A stretch of DNA of 44,329 nucleotides from Hyphomicrobiales bacterium (GCA_003963125.1 RXJK01000096.1:1-44329), one strand, 5' to 3'. Shown: positions 12,151 to 21,032, counted from the first letter of the stretch. Translations and numbers: made by a program. Notes: generated by a model not told the origin, from the letters alone.

Positions 12151-13542
12151 GTGCGCCATGTACGACTGCGCTTCGCGGATCTGTTCGCTCGCGCCGGGCA
12201 ATGCCTGCGCGCGGCCTGCCAATCCGCTTTGAAGCGAGACTGGCGCCCGATCGGGCGGGGGATCGCCGTGGCCGCATCCCTGGCTGTCTTCATCTTCCTT
12301 ACGTTATCCTTGGTCGCGCCGCGCTCCTTTCCTTCGGCGAAGGAAATCAAGGCGGCTTCCACGCTCGGCAGCGCGCAGAAGTTCTGTGATGATCAGCGCG
12401 CTCAGTTGGGCAATCTTCCTCCCCTGCCTGCCGAAGAAGCCCTGCGCCGCATCAAGGCCGGTTCCAAGCAATCGGCCACGCAGGTCCTGGATCTGCGTTT
12501 CGCGCGGCTGGAGAAGCAGGACCTCACCAAAATGGTGCTGGAAAATGCCGACCTCCGCTTTGCGAGGCTCAATGGCACCACGCTTGAGGCGACCAATCTC
12601 GCCGGTGCCGATCTTACCTGCGCAGATCTGACCTTTGCGCGCGGCAAGGCCTCCTTCCGAGGCGCCAACGTGAAGGGCGCTATTCTCGTCGAGGCGGACC
12701 TGCAATCGAGTTCCTTCGCGGATACGGACCTCACGCTCGCCGATCTCACACGCGCGCTGCTCAAGGAAGCGAATTTTACGTCGGCGACCCTTACCGGCAC
12801 CCTTCTGGTCGGAACCGATTTCGACAAAGCCAACATGACCAAGACGGATTTCAAGTTCGCGGACTATCGCGCGGCGGGAGCGCCACGATTGATCGGTGCG
12901 CGCAATCTGGCCTGGCTCCAACCCGGAGAGAAGGATTTCGCAGGGCTCTCCGCATTGCGTAAAAGCCTGCTCGAAAGCGGCGATGATACGCAAGCTCGCA
13001 CGGTGACGTACGTCATCGAGACCTGGCGCGACGCCTTTGATGCGCAATCGGCATGGCATCCAATGGTTTGGCTGCGTGGGTTCGCTTTCGATCACACGGT
13101 CGCCTACGGTCGCAAACCGGCGCGAGCTGGGATCCTTTTGTTGTGGCTCTGGCTTGCGTTTGCATTGGGGTATTTCTTTCTGCTGTGCACTAGCGCGAAC
13201 CAGGGTGCCCAGGGTCTGTTCGAGGTGATCCCAAAAGGGTCTGTTGTAAACGCCGCGGCGGGCCTCACGGAAGCCAGCGAAACCCAGATTGCTCGCGTGC
13301 AGGGTACGCCGTCGACCAAGTGGCTGATCGCGCTCTGGTTCAGCGCGCTTTCCGCCACGCGTTTCGGCTACGGCTCATTCACGCTCTCATCGTGGCTCGC
13401 CGGCATGCAGCCGGGACAGAAGGAATACCGCGCCGTCGGTCCCGTACGAACGCTCTCCGGTATCCACGCACTTGCAAGCCTGTTCCTGCTTGTTCTCTTC
13501 GCCATCACCTTGTTTGGAGATCCGTTCTCGCTGTGGCCGTAG
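12151..13542 (+). CDS. Membrane-anchored pentapeptide-repeat protein
   Basis: About 463 residues. One membrane helix lies at about 35-55 and at least two near the C-terminus (ILLLWLWLAFALGYFFLL; FLLVLFAITLF). Between them, about residues 110-240 form a run of A(D/N)LxxA pentapeptide repeats (ADLRFARL, GADLTCADL, EADLQSSSF). Such repeats fold as a right-handed beta-helix; the role here is unknown. The ORF-track start at 12115 overlaps the previous gene and has no ribosome site. GTG 12151 follows a GGGGG stretch by 10 bp and is preferred. It is tandem with the binding-protein gene and convergent with the DUF2235 gene. Confidence 0.82.
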   Translation: MRHVRLRFADLFARAGQCLRAACQSALKRDWRPIGRGIAVAASLAVFIFLTLSLVAPRSFPSAKEIKAASTLGSAQKFCDDQRAQLGNLPPLPAEEALRRIKAGSKQSATQVLDLRFARLEKQDLTKMVLENADLRFARLNGTTLEATNLAGADLTCADLTFARGKASFRGANVKGAILVEADLQSSSFADTDLTLADLTRALLKEANFTSATLTGTLLVGTDFDKANMTKTDFKFADYRAAGAPRLIGARNLAWLQPGEKDFAGLSALRKSLLESGDDTQARTVTYVIETWRDAFDAQSAWHPMVWLRGFAFDHTVAYGRKPARAGILLLWLWLAFALGYFFLLCTSANQGAQGLFEVIPKGSVVNAAAGLTEASETQIARVQGTPSTKWLIALWFSALSATRFGYGSFTLSSWLAGMQPGQKEYRAVGPVRTLSGIHALASLFLLVLFAITLFGDPFSLWP

Positions 13543-13560
13543 ACGCTGATTGGCGTAACC

Positions 13561-15120
13561 TCAGCTATTCAGCCGAAAACTAGCCCAGATCCTCGCCAAG
13601 CCGGTTCTCAACCTGGGGCGCGGAATGTTGGCGTAGAGGGTTGTCAACGGAGGATGGTCTCGCAACGCCTCTGGGCGGTAAGGGTTGAATCGATCGTACT
13701 GCAAAACGCTTGCGAGTTTGGCCCGATCAATGACGGTCTGATGCAGCGGCGCACCGACCTTGATCGATCGAGACCTTCCAGGCCACGTAATGCCGAACCA
13801 GCGTGTCAGGATCGGAAACCCGACCCGACGCTGACAATGCTGCATCCCATCGCAGGAGGGATAAAGACGCAGCACGGATGGGTCGATCTTGATGCCGTCC
13901 TTCACCGTCGTGGCGGCTTCGATCATCCACTTCAGCGCAATGTCGGAAAGCCTCGATTCACTCTCAGCGTAGCTGCCGCCGATGTCTGAATGATTGCCGG
14001 CAAACCACATCTGCTGAAAGGCAATGAACCCATTCGCATCGCTTGCTGGACGCGTGGACTTCGGGTCGCCCCATCCAACTTGCTTGAACGACGCGCGGTC
14101 CTCATCGATCGAAATAGCATGGCGCGCATAGGGCACATTGTCGTTGAGGGTCTTGTCCTCAAAGCTCATTCGGCCCCAGTTGAACGTGAAAGTGCGCCAC
14201 TTTTTATTGCCTACCGCCTTCGGCGCAAAGCGGTGCGCCTGAATCACATAACAGATGCCGGCGGCCAGTGTGGCCGCACCCGCCACCCCTGAAAGCCAAT
14301 GCCAGCCATTGGACGGGTCGCCGCCTAAGAGGGCAAAGAGGCTACTGATGCGGTTGAACGGAAAGTATTGCAGCAGCGGCGCATAGTACGATTGCGTCGC
14401 CCAAAGTGCGGCCGCGAGGCCGCTCACGAGCGCCAAGGTCGCCAGGAAAAGGACCATCTGTGCACCCCGGCTTGCAATCGATGCCACCGTGTCAAATACG
14501 CCAATGAAGTAGGGGTAGTGAGATTTCTCGGCGACAAGATCCACGCCATGCTTCTCGCGAAACTGCCGCGCCAGTTCGACGCGCTGATCGAGCAACTCTT
14601 CCTGCCGCTTGCTCGCTCCGTTGCGTTGGCGCGAGGGCGTATGCTGGTACACGCGCTTGACGGCGAACTTCGCAAGCTTGCGCAGCGTGCCTGGATCATA
14701 GGTGAGGGGCTGATCGGGGCCCAATCGTGTGGGCACACCACAATTTGCCAGGACGCCTGCCACACACCGCACCGTGTAAGCACCGCGGCTGAAGCCAAAT
14801 AGGAAGATGCGATCCCCCGGACGCCAGTAGCGAATGATCATCTGGTAGCAGTCGATGATATTGGCGGTAAGCCCGAGGCCGGTTGCCTGGCTTACGAAAT
14901 TGCTGAGCCTCCTGTAGGCAGAACCGAAGCTGCCCGCTCCAGGTGGACGCGAGCCGAGGCCCGCATCGTAGTAGGCGATCTGTTCGTTTGGGTCGATGCA
15001 CGAGTCCGGCGCGACCCGAGTCGCCCGGTACATCTTGTAGATGTTGCTCCGATCCTCATCGAAGGCGATCCCGCCCACCTGTCCTGTGCCATCGGAATAA
15101 ATCAGTATGTTGCGCGCCAT
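13561..15120 (-). CDS. DUF2235/Tle1-like alpha/beta hydrolase with membrane segments
   Basis: A 519-residue predicted phospholipase-type hydrolase. It opens with NILIYSDGTGQ, then carries the nucleophile motif FGFSRGAYT (GxSRG) near residue 110 and the acid motif FAGNHSDIGGSY further on. These are hallmarks of DUF2235, which includes type VI secretion effectors of the Tle1 family. Two hydrophobic stretches (about 215-245 and 265-290) interrupt the fold, so membrane association is likely. I chose ATG 15120, just before the conserved domain and after AAAGAGA; the ORF track starts at 15147. No T6SS or immunity gene is evident, unless the adjacent membrane protein serves. Confidence 0.83.
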   Translation of the reverse strand: MARNILIYSDGTGQVGGIAFDEDRSNIYKMYRATRVAPDSCIDPNEQIAYYDAGLGSRPPGAGSFGSAYRRLSNFVSQATGLGLTANIIDCYQMIIRYWRPGDRIFLFGFSRGAYTVRCVAGVLANCGVPTRLGPDQPLTYDPGTLRKLAKFAVKRVYQHTPSRQRNGASKRQEELLDQRVELARQFREKHGVDLVAEKSHYPYFIGVFDTVASIASRGAQMVLFLATLALVSGLAAALWATQSYYAPLLQYFPFNRISSLFALLGGDPSNGWHWLSGVAGAATLAAGICYVIQAHRFAPKAVGNKKWRTFTFNWGRMSFEDKTLNDNVPYARHAISIDEDRASFKQVGWGDPKSTRPASDANGFIAFQQMWFAGNHSDIGGSYAESESRLSDIALKWMIEAATTVKDGIKIDPSVLRLYPSCDGMQHCQRRVGFPILTRWFGITWPGRSRSIKVGAPLHQTVIDRAKLASVLQYDRFNPYRPEALRDHPPLTTLYANIPRPRLRTGLARIWASFRLNS

Positions 15121-15366
15121 CTGGAAATCTCTTTGAACAATGACCATGCGAACGTACTCCGTCGCCGGTCGCCATCAATACTGACAACGCATCGTAGGAC
15201 ATGTGCGCGCACAGCGAAACCCGCTTTCCTCTTCGGGCGCGCTCCATAGACCGGTTTGCTCGCATCCACCTTCGACAAAATTTGTTTGAACCAAGGTGGT
15301 CCGTTGTCGGATCGGTTGTCGCCGCGCATTCTCTGAACCTGTGCAACAACAAAAAGGAGAAAGCAC

Positions 15367-15474
15367 ATGCAACAAACGATCCTTGTCGGCAAACGGCTCA
15401 TCCCCGCTGCCCAAATTGTTCTGGTCGAACCTCTCGACCCCGCCGCGCCCGACCGGTTAGAAAGTCAGCCTTGA
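15367..15474 (+). CDS. Short ORF, possible truncated gene start
   Basis: A 35-codon ORF beginning MQQTILVGKRLIP and ending shortly after LVEPLDPAAPDR. It is too short for the ORF track. It has a strong ribosome site (AAAAAGGAGA, 6 bp before ATG), so translation is credible. The abrupt stop and the lack of conservation-like sequence afterwards suggest the intact N-terminus of a longer, decayed gene. No function can be given. Confidence 0.4.
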   Translation: MQQTILVGKRLIPAAQIVLVEPLDPAAPDRLESQP

Positions 15475-15760
15475 TCTTGGGCCTCCCAAAGGCCAGGTGA
15501 TCCCTGAAATTGGACACCCCCCTTCATCGCAAAACCACTGAACGCGCACGCGCGTTTCTCCAGGCGGCCGACGCTGCTCGAACCGCTGGAACACTTGATA
15601 TTGGCATATTCTTCGACATCGGTAGCCTACTGCGCTTGCTGTTGGTTTCGCTCTAGACGGCCAGTCTCACCTAGAAACCTGAGAAGAGTAACCAAGAGGT
15701 CGTGCACCTTCGGGGGTCGGAAGACATAGCGGTGTCCTGCAGAGATCTGCCGGGCAAACT
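15475..15760. other. Intergenic DNA without recognised gene
   Basis: The stretch between the short ORF and flgB shows no coherent ORF on either strand and no clear terminator. It may be decayed coding sequence continuing from the short ORF at 15367. Confidence 0.4.
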
Positions 15761-16156
15761 TCACCCCTTTGGACCATACCCTTTGAGTGCCAGGTCCATC
15801 AATCGACCGAAGGCCTTGTCGAGATTCACGTTGAGGCGGTACGCGCGCGTTGTTTCGCCGGCCTTGAGCAGTTCCTGTTCCAGGGAAACGCTGTTGCCCG
15901 AATGTGTTATTTCCCATGATGCCTGAGGTTGCTTTGCGAAGGCCACCGCGTCCTCTGGACCACCCGTCATATGGCGCGGATTGGTCATAGCCTGTTTTTC
16001 GCTGGTCGCGGCTAACACGGCGTCAAAAGGCTGAACGTCTTGTGCCTTGAACGCCGGGGTGTTTGCGTTCGCCACGTTTGAGGCGATCGCAGTCTGACGC
16101 GCGGTGAGCCATTGGTTCTGCAGTGTGAGCAGCTTTGAGAAATAGACAGGGTCCAT
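15761..16156 (-). CDS. flgB: Orphan flagellar basal-body rod protein FlgB
   Basis: A 131-residue proximal rod protein, full length for FlgB. It shows the N-terminal rod-family motif (ARQTAIASNVANANTPAFKA) and the C-terminal helix (LNVNLDKAFGRLMDLALKGY). ATG 16156 follows AGGTGG by 5 bp; the ORF-track start at 16222 adds an unrelated leader. No other flagellar gene is present in the window, although flgB is normally first in a flgBC-fliE operon. It may be a displaced or duplicated copy. The reading frame is intact. Confidence 0.9.
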   Translation of the reverse strand: MDPVYFSKLLTLQNQWLTARQTAIASNVANANTPAFKAQDVQPFDAVLAATSEKQAMTNPRHMTGGPEDAVAFAKQPQASWEITHSGNSVSLEQELLKAGETTRAYRLNVNLDKAFGRLMDLALKGYGPKG

Positions 16157-16459
16157 GCGTGCCACCTGGTGAGTGTCGATTGCTGCAGGCCATAAACGCC
16201 GTGGTTGACGCAAGCGCCACACGGTGGAGCGGCAGGCGCGCTTCCACAGGCGGCGCGGCCCTTGAGATCGGACCGACGGTTCTTGGATGCGATGATTGGG
16301 GAAGTGACGTGTGGCGAGTTTGCCGGCTTGGTGGCGGCCTATATCCGAAGAACGGCTATCTGCCGCTCGCGGACGCGTGGATCAATCAATGACGTGAAAT
16401 GTGAAAACGCGCGCGCTGGCATCCCGGTCGCAGGCGCAATAAGAATGGCCTTTGCAACA
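16157..16459. other. Gap without recognised gene
   Basis: About 300 bp between flgB and the CzcI-like gene. ORFs listed here look like shadows with poor composition. No repeat or GTTAC site was seen. Confidence 0.35.
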
Positions 16460-16765
16460 TCAACCGCGGCATTCGGAGGCAGCTCGATCGGCTGCCCACT
16501 CCGGGGCGACGTCCAAAATGCTGGAATCGCTGCAACGCACCTCGTGCGCCGCTTCGATAGTGTGCCCACATTCGTCGCCGCCGGAAGCGGTTGCGGTGTA
16601 GTTGTGATGGCTTGCGTGCTCTGACGCATGCGTACCACCAACAAGCAACTCGAGCGCGTGATGGTCTGCCGACTTGCAATAGCGCAGTGGCGAAGCAGCC
16701 AGCATGGTTACCGGCAGAAATGCCAGGAGGAACAGGGTCGCAAGGACGCGTCTGAGGCGTTGCAT
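16460..16765 (-). CDS. Orphan CzcI-like small exported protein
   Basis: About 101 residues from ATG 16765. A signal peptide (LATLFLLAFLPVTMLAAS) is followed by a His/Cys-containing region (CKSADHHALE, HASEHASHH, CGHTIEAAHEVRC). This resembles the leader proteins found before czc/cus operons, but here there is no efflux operon next to it. The ORF-track start at 16837 (GTG) would place 24 extra residues before the signal peptide. The family is guessed from composition. Confidence 0.5.
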   Translation of the reverse strand: MQRLRRVLATLFLLAFLPVTMLAASPLRYCKSADHHALELLVGGTHASEHASHHNYTATASGGDECGHTIEAAHEVRCSDSSILDVAPEWAADRAASECRG

Positions 16766-16883
16766 TCCGTCAAAGACCCCGGTGGCGGATGCCGGCCGCT
16801 TTTTGGGCGACGATTCGGTTGCGTCGAACGATGACACACAGTGCGCGGGGCGTCCATACGATCAGACATTATCTGGGTGCGGA

Positions 16884-17986
16884 TTATCGGTTGGGTGATA
16901 ATGCCTGACTACCCCGGCTTGTGTTGCGGATCCGAAGCGCAGGGACCATGTGTCGTTTCATCTTGAGCGCCGGCCTTTCGATCAGCAGCCAGGAAGCGAT
17001 GCCGAACATCGCGCTGACCAGGACGGTTGTAACCTGATGCCCAATCGCCGTGACTGAGGGCACCAGGTACAGCACCGTCTGCCCGATCGGCCATCCGTAA
17101 ATGTAGATGCCGTACGAGGCGTCGAAGCGGTCAGTGAGTGTGGATGCGTGGCCCCAGAGGCGGGTGCCGAAGGTCAAACTCAGTACTGCCGTTGCAAGCA
17201 GAAGGGCTGGCACGCCGAGGCGTGTCGGAAACAGCGCCAGGGCCAGACCCGCTACGAGTGCGCAAAGGACGGCGGAGTAGCGCACATGGGCGCGCAGTTC
17301 ATAAGCTGCCGCGCCCAGGCAAAAGCACAAGAGGAAACGCCTTAGGTTGTCGACGGTCGTCTTGGGAGAGGTGACCGCGCTCACAAAGGTAAGCGTGAGC
17401 ACAGCTATGGCGATTGCCAACACCTGTCCCGCATGCGTCTTCAATCCAAAGCCGGTTAGTATCGCAAGGAGCGCGTGACACAGGACTTCATACTTCAACG
17501 TCCAAAGCGAAAGATTGCTCTCACCCGCAACCGGCAACGTGTCAAACACGCCGGGCAAGGTGGCTTTCGCTGTCACAAGCGTGATCGTCTTCCCGATGTA
17601 GCCGATGACTTGTGCATCAGCGAGGTACGCTGGAAGCGGCAAGGTGGTCGTCACGGTCCCAATGCCAACACTGTCAAAGCCACGCACACGAATAGTGCCG
17701 GCATGATCCGCAGGAACCGGGCCCAGACGTATTGCCCGAATGAACGGCTGCGGGCGAGGCTCATGGCGATCAGGACGCCACTTAGGCAAAAAAACACATG
17801 CACCGCATGCTGACCGAGCGTGAAGCCAGTCCAGGCCTCCAGCGGATCGGTGATTTCTCCGCTGAAGATGCCGTAGTTGTGTTAGACCACCACCGCCATC
17901 GCCGCGAGTGCGCGCACGAGTGAAAAGCTATTGCTTCCAGCCCCTTCGTGATCACAAAGAAGCCGTCCTCGCATCATCACTGTCAT
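16884..17986 (-). pseudogene. Acyltransferase-3 (OafA-like) pseudogene with stop and frameshift
   Basis: Membrane O-acyltransferase remnant. The start NSFSLVRALAAMAVVV is followed by an in-frame TAA near 17883, where the family usually continues with Ser-His. Reading on gives HNYGIF and HVFFCLSGVLIAMSLARSRSF, which is normal for the family. A second lesion, a frameshift near 17650, moves the rest into the frame of ORF 16884-17789 (FDASYGIYIYGWPIGQ and WLLIERPALKMKR). Such proteins have 10-11 membrane helices and modify surface sugars. The exact start is uncertain (ATG 17974, 17977 or 17986). Confidence 0.8.
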
Positions 17987-18068
17987 CCAGGTCCCGTCGC
18001 ATGGCGCGCAAATCGCGTCTCGACCAGGAAACTCACATTCCTTTAGAGAGGGATACTGCAGCTGCAAC

Positions 18069-18087
18069 GGTTACGCGCGGTTACAAA
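18069..18087 (+). promoter_or_regulatory. GTTAC-N5-GTTAC direct repeat, site 2
   Basis: GTTAC at 18070-18074 and 18080-18084, 10 bp apart, followed by AAA. It is about 240 bp upstream of the response-regulator gene and 85 bp upstream of the acyltransferase pseudogene. It suggests autoregulation of the two-component system. Confidence 0.6.
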
Positions 18088-18322
18088 TCAGTCCTGCGAG
18101 GGCCCAGCATCCGCGGGTACGATGGGCCCGGCGAGGTCGCGCGATCACGCTCGCCACACCAATGGTATTCCACACTTCGTTGCTGAAGTCTGGCATCCTA
18201 GTTGTTTGCGTAGCGAAGCCCCGTGGCGCTTCCCCGGCGGCCGGCGCCAGCTTTGTCGCATCGAATGCAAAGCATCCCGTGTGCCACAAGACGGCCCACC
18301 TATCCTGGCCCCTGAATTAAGC

Positions 18323-19045
18323 ATGACCCAGCAGGCGCATATTCTGATCGTCGATGACGATCGCGACATCCGAACGCTTCTCTCCCGCTTTCTGCAAAGC
18401 CATGGCTTTGTTGCCTCTGTCGCCGCGAGCGGCAAGGAAATGCGGGCGTTCCTTGCCAACCAGCATGTGGACCTCATTGTTCTTGATCGCGTCATGCCAG
18501 GCGAGGACGGGCTCGAACTCTGTCACGAACTCCAGCAAACCACACGCGTACCCGTCATCCTTCTTTCGCTTCTCGGTTCTGAGAACGATCGCATCGAGGG
18601 CTTTGAAGCGGGCGCCGACGACTACGTGCTGAAGCCCTTCAGCCCTGCAGAGCTGCTCGGTCGGATTCGGGCAGTTCTGCGCCGCGCAAATGACCTGCCG
18701 CGCGGCAACACAGCCAGCGGGTCAACCGTTGAGTTTCTGGGCTGGGTGCTGGATCGGAGTAAGCGGCAACTCTTCGCGCCCGATGGCAGCCTCGTCACCC
18801 TCACCGATGGCGATTACGAACTGCTCGAGGTGTTTGTCGACTATCCGCAGATGGTATTGACCCGTGACCAACTTCTCGGTCGCACCCGGGGTAAACATAC
18901 CGGGCCCTTCCACCGTAGCATGGACATGCGTATCGCGAGGCTGCGCCGCAAGATCGAGACAGGCGCCGACCAACCCGCCATCATCAGGACGCTACGCAAC
19001 AAGGGCTACGTCTTCATGCCCGACGTCAAGGTTCGCGAGGAATAG
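18323..19045 (+). CDS. OmpR-family response regulator
   Basis: DNA-binding response regulator of 240 residues. The receiver domain (1-120) has the acidic pair in IVDDDRD, the phospho-acceptor Asp in LIVLDRVMPGEDG, the switch serine in VILLSLLG and the lysine in YVLKPFSP. The C-terminal winged helix (about 145-235) ends with RTLRNKGYVF. ATG 18323 begins the conserved domain; the ORF-track start at 18122 is an unsupported extension. The kinase gene follows after 2 bp. The intergenic GTTAC repeats across this window are good candidate targets for this family, which binds tandem half-sites one helical turn apart. Confidence 0.93.
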   Translation: MTQQAHILIVDDDRDIRTLLSRFLQSHGFVASVAASGKEMRAFLANQHVDLIVLDRVMPGEDGLELCHELQQTTRVPVILLSLLGSENDRIEGFEAGADDYVLKPFSPAELLGRIRAVLRRANDLPRGNTASGSTVEFLGWVLDRSKRQLFAPDGSLVTLTDGDYELLEVFVDYPQMVLTRDQLLGRTRGKHTGPFHRSMDMRIARLRRKIETGADQPAIIRTLRNKGYVFMPDVKVREE

Positions 19046-19047
19046 CC

Positions 19048-20451
19048 GTGCTACTCAACAGCCTTAAGTCGAGGATGCTCCTCGTACTCATGCTGGGGCT
19101 GCTGCTTTCCCATTTCCTGGGTCTGTGGCTTTACGCCAGAAAGCACGATGAGGCCGCATCGCTCCTCCAAGATACCCTGCTGGCCGAACGCATCGCCCTC
19201 GTCACGCATCTTCTTGAAACCACCCCGCAGGGCGAACAGGAGCAACTGGTCAAGAAGCTTTCCAGCGTTCTGGTCAAAGTACAGCCCGGAGGCACCGTTG
19301 GAGGAGGGGAGTGGCACATCTTTGAATCCCGCCCACACCTCTTTGAGCACTTACTGGGGCTTTTTCTCAACCGGCCGAGTCACGAGGGCATTACCAGCGA
19401 ACATCAGCCTGCGAACCGGTCGGACCGCCGGAGCCTCCTCTCCATGCTCAGCGCGGAACTTAATCCCGCCCATCGTCAACTTCCTGAGCGAACCCTGGAG
19501 GACATCGTCAAGATCGGTCAGATGAAAACGGAAGTGCAGCTCACAACAGGTAGCAGCATCACCGTCACCAATCAATGGCTGGGGGTCAGCCCATTCTCCA
19601 TCGCGCAGATCTGGGCGCCTCTCGGGGCAGTGTTGATAGCAGTGTTTCTTTGCGGCTCCTGGGTCATTGCACGCGCGACCCAGCCCCTGACCGACCTTGC
19701 CAACGCTGCAGCGCGCCTGGGCGGCGATATCCGTGCTGCGCCTTTGGCGATCTCTGGGGCAACGGAAGTGCAATCAGCCTCCCGCGCATTCAACGCCATG
19801 CAGGAACGCATTCAACGGCTGGTGGAAGACCGTACGGCGTTCGCAACAGCGCTTGCTCACGATATCGGAACGCCCATCACCCGGCTGCTGCTCAGGCTCG
19901 AGGAACTTCCGCCATCAGACGTCAAGAAAGACATCGAGCGCGATATCACCCATATGCAACGCATGGTGCGGGCGACACTCGATTTCGCGCGCAGCGATTT
20001 TAATGCCGAGCGGACGGAGATTGTGGATGTCGCCGATCTCATTGGCGATATCGCCGCGGCCATGTCCCTCGCGCATCGCCGCCTTTCGGTGCGCGTGCCG
20101 CCCGGATTGACCATCCAGACCAGGCCGACCCGGCTTCACCGCGCCATCAGCAATATCGCCGAGAATGCCCTCAAGTATGGAGGCGAAGCGACCATCGCCG
20201 CGCGCATCTTCGAGAATCCCTCGCGCCTTGAGGTCCGCGTCGAGGATCGCGGTCCTGGTATCCCCAAGCATCTTCACGAGGAAGCCTTCCGGCCGTTTCG
20301 CAGGTTGGTCGAACGATCGGATGCCTCTCCCTCCGGGACCGGCCTCGGACTTTCCATCGCCCGAAGCATCGCACGCAGCCTCGGAGGTGATGTTACGCTG
20401 CAGAACCGGCAGGAGGGAGGCCTGCGCGCGACGCTTTCGATCCCCCTTTAG
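19048..20451 (+). CDS. Membrane sensor histidine kinase
   Basis: Partner kinase of 467 residues, starting with GTG 2 bp after the regulator stop. A membrane helix lies at about 8-28 and a second at about 190-210, enclosing a 160-residue periplasmic sensor region. HAMP follows (ATQPLTDLANAAARLG), then HisKA with the phospho-acceptor in ALAHDIGTPITRL. The ATPase domain has NIAENALKYG, VEDRGPGIP and GTGLGLSIARSIA. The periplasmic part has a few His residues (HIFESRPHLFEH) but no Cys motif. The signal is unknown; metal or envelope stress is inferred from the surroundings. Confidence 0.93.
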   Translation: MLLNSLKSRMLLVLMLGLLLSHFLGLWLYARKHDEAASLLQDTLLAERIALVTHLLETTPQGEQEQLVKKLSSVLVKVQPGGTVGGGEWHIFESRPHLFEHLLGLFLNRPSHEGITSEHQPANRSDRRSLLSMLSAELNPAHRQLPERTLEDIVKIGQMKTEVQLTTGSSITVTNQWLGVSPFSIAQIWAPLGAVLIAVFLCGSWVIARATQPLTDLANAAARLGGDIRAAPLAISGATEVQSASRAFNAMQERIQRLVEDRTAFATALAHDIGTPITRLLLRLEELPPSDVKKDIERDITHMQRMVRATLDFARSDFNAERTEIVDVADLIGDIAAAMSLAHRRLSVRVPPGLTIQTRPTRLHRAISNIAENALKYGGEATIAARIFENPSRLEVRVEDRGPGIPKHLHEEAFRPFRRLVERSDASPSGTGLGLSIARSIARSLGGDVTLQNRQEGGLRATLSIPL

Positions 20452-20808
20452 CGCTTGGATCCGAGGGTAAATTACGCAACAAGCGGGCGCGCTCCTGAGC
20501 CTCGATCGGTTCCAGATCAGCACGGCTTCATCTCCCTCCGCATTAACAAACAACGCCGCGTGAAGCGGCTGCGCCAGCAACGGCGCGTCGAGCACCACGG
20601 ATAGATAGGGCGTCCCCCGCTCACTTGTGCGCTTCCATGCGGAGCCGATCTCGACACTTCCGCAGGTCGTCTGCGCAGTGATGAGGTACTCAGGTTGACG
20701 ATCCGACGGCGTCTCGCCAGCTACAACCTGCATCTGGAAGTTCAGACAGACCAGGCCACCCTGGAAGCGATCAGATCTTCCGTCATACTTGAAACGTCCA
20801 ATGATCAT
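19915..20808 (-). CDS. DUF736 family protein with antisense readthrough tail
   Basis: From ATG 20808 (GGAG 7 bp upstream) the first 103 residues are a DUF736 protein: MIIGRFKYDG, then EIGSAWKRTSERGTPYLSVVLDAP and EAVLIWNR. DUF736 proteins of unknown function are common on plasmids and conjugative elements of alphaproteobacteria. The family normally ends just after IW(S/N)R, near 20500. Here no stop occurs there, and the frame runs about 190 codons further, antisense through the histidine kinase 3' end. The natural stop was probably lost when this DNA was joined to the kinase gene. The tail has no recognisable domain. Confidence 0.7.
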   Translation of the reverse strand: MIIGRFKYDGRSDRFQGGLVCLNFQMQVVAGETPSDRQPEYLITAQTTCGSVEIGSAWKRTSERGTPYLSVVLDAPLLAQPLHAALFVNAEGDEAVLIWNRSRLRSAPACCVIYPRIQALKGDRKRRAQASLLPVLQRNITSEAACDASGDGKSEAGPGGRGIRSFDQPAKRPEGFLVKMLGDTRTAILDADLKARGILEDARGDGRFASILEGILGDIADGAVKPGRPGLDGQSGRHAHRKAAMREGHGRGDIANEIGDIHNLRPLGIKIAAREIECRPHHALHMGDIALDVFLDV

Positions 20809-21004
20809 GCGGGTCTCCATCCACTTGATGTGTGTAAGACCCATACATCCTCGGTCCCGAATCAGCGCGCGGAATGATTGGTACAGCGTGACACTCCGGG
20901 AGAGAGGATCCGCGCGCTTCGTGGCGATAGTGCATGCGCCCGCTAGTGTCTCTGACGTGACGTGGGTATTGTGGCGTCCCGCGGCGTCACCCAATATATC
21001 GTCT

Positions 21005-21020
21005 GGTTACATGCCGTTAC
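21005..21020 (+). promoter_or_regulatory. GTTAC-N5-GTTAC direct repeat, site 3a
   Basis: GTTAC at 21006-21010 and 21016-21020. It is the first of two tandem pairs between the DUF736 gene and the small exported protein at 21175. Confidence 0.6.
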
Positions 21021-21032
21021 ACGAATTCCATC

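Noticed and set aside
11325-12362. 345-residue minus-strand ORF opposite the binding-protein gene
   Set aside because: No signal, domain or ribosome site; it covers a clear SBP family 5 gene.
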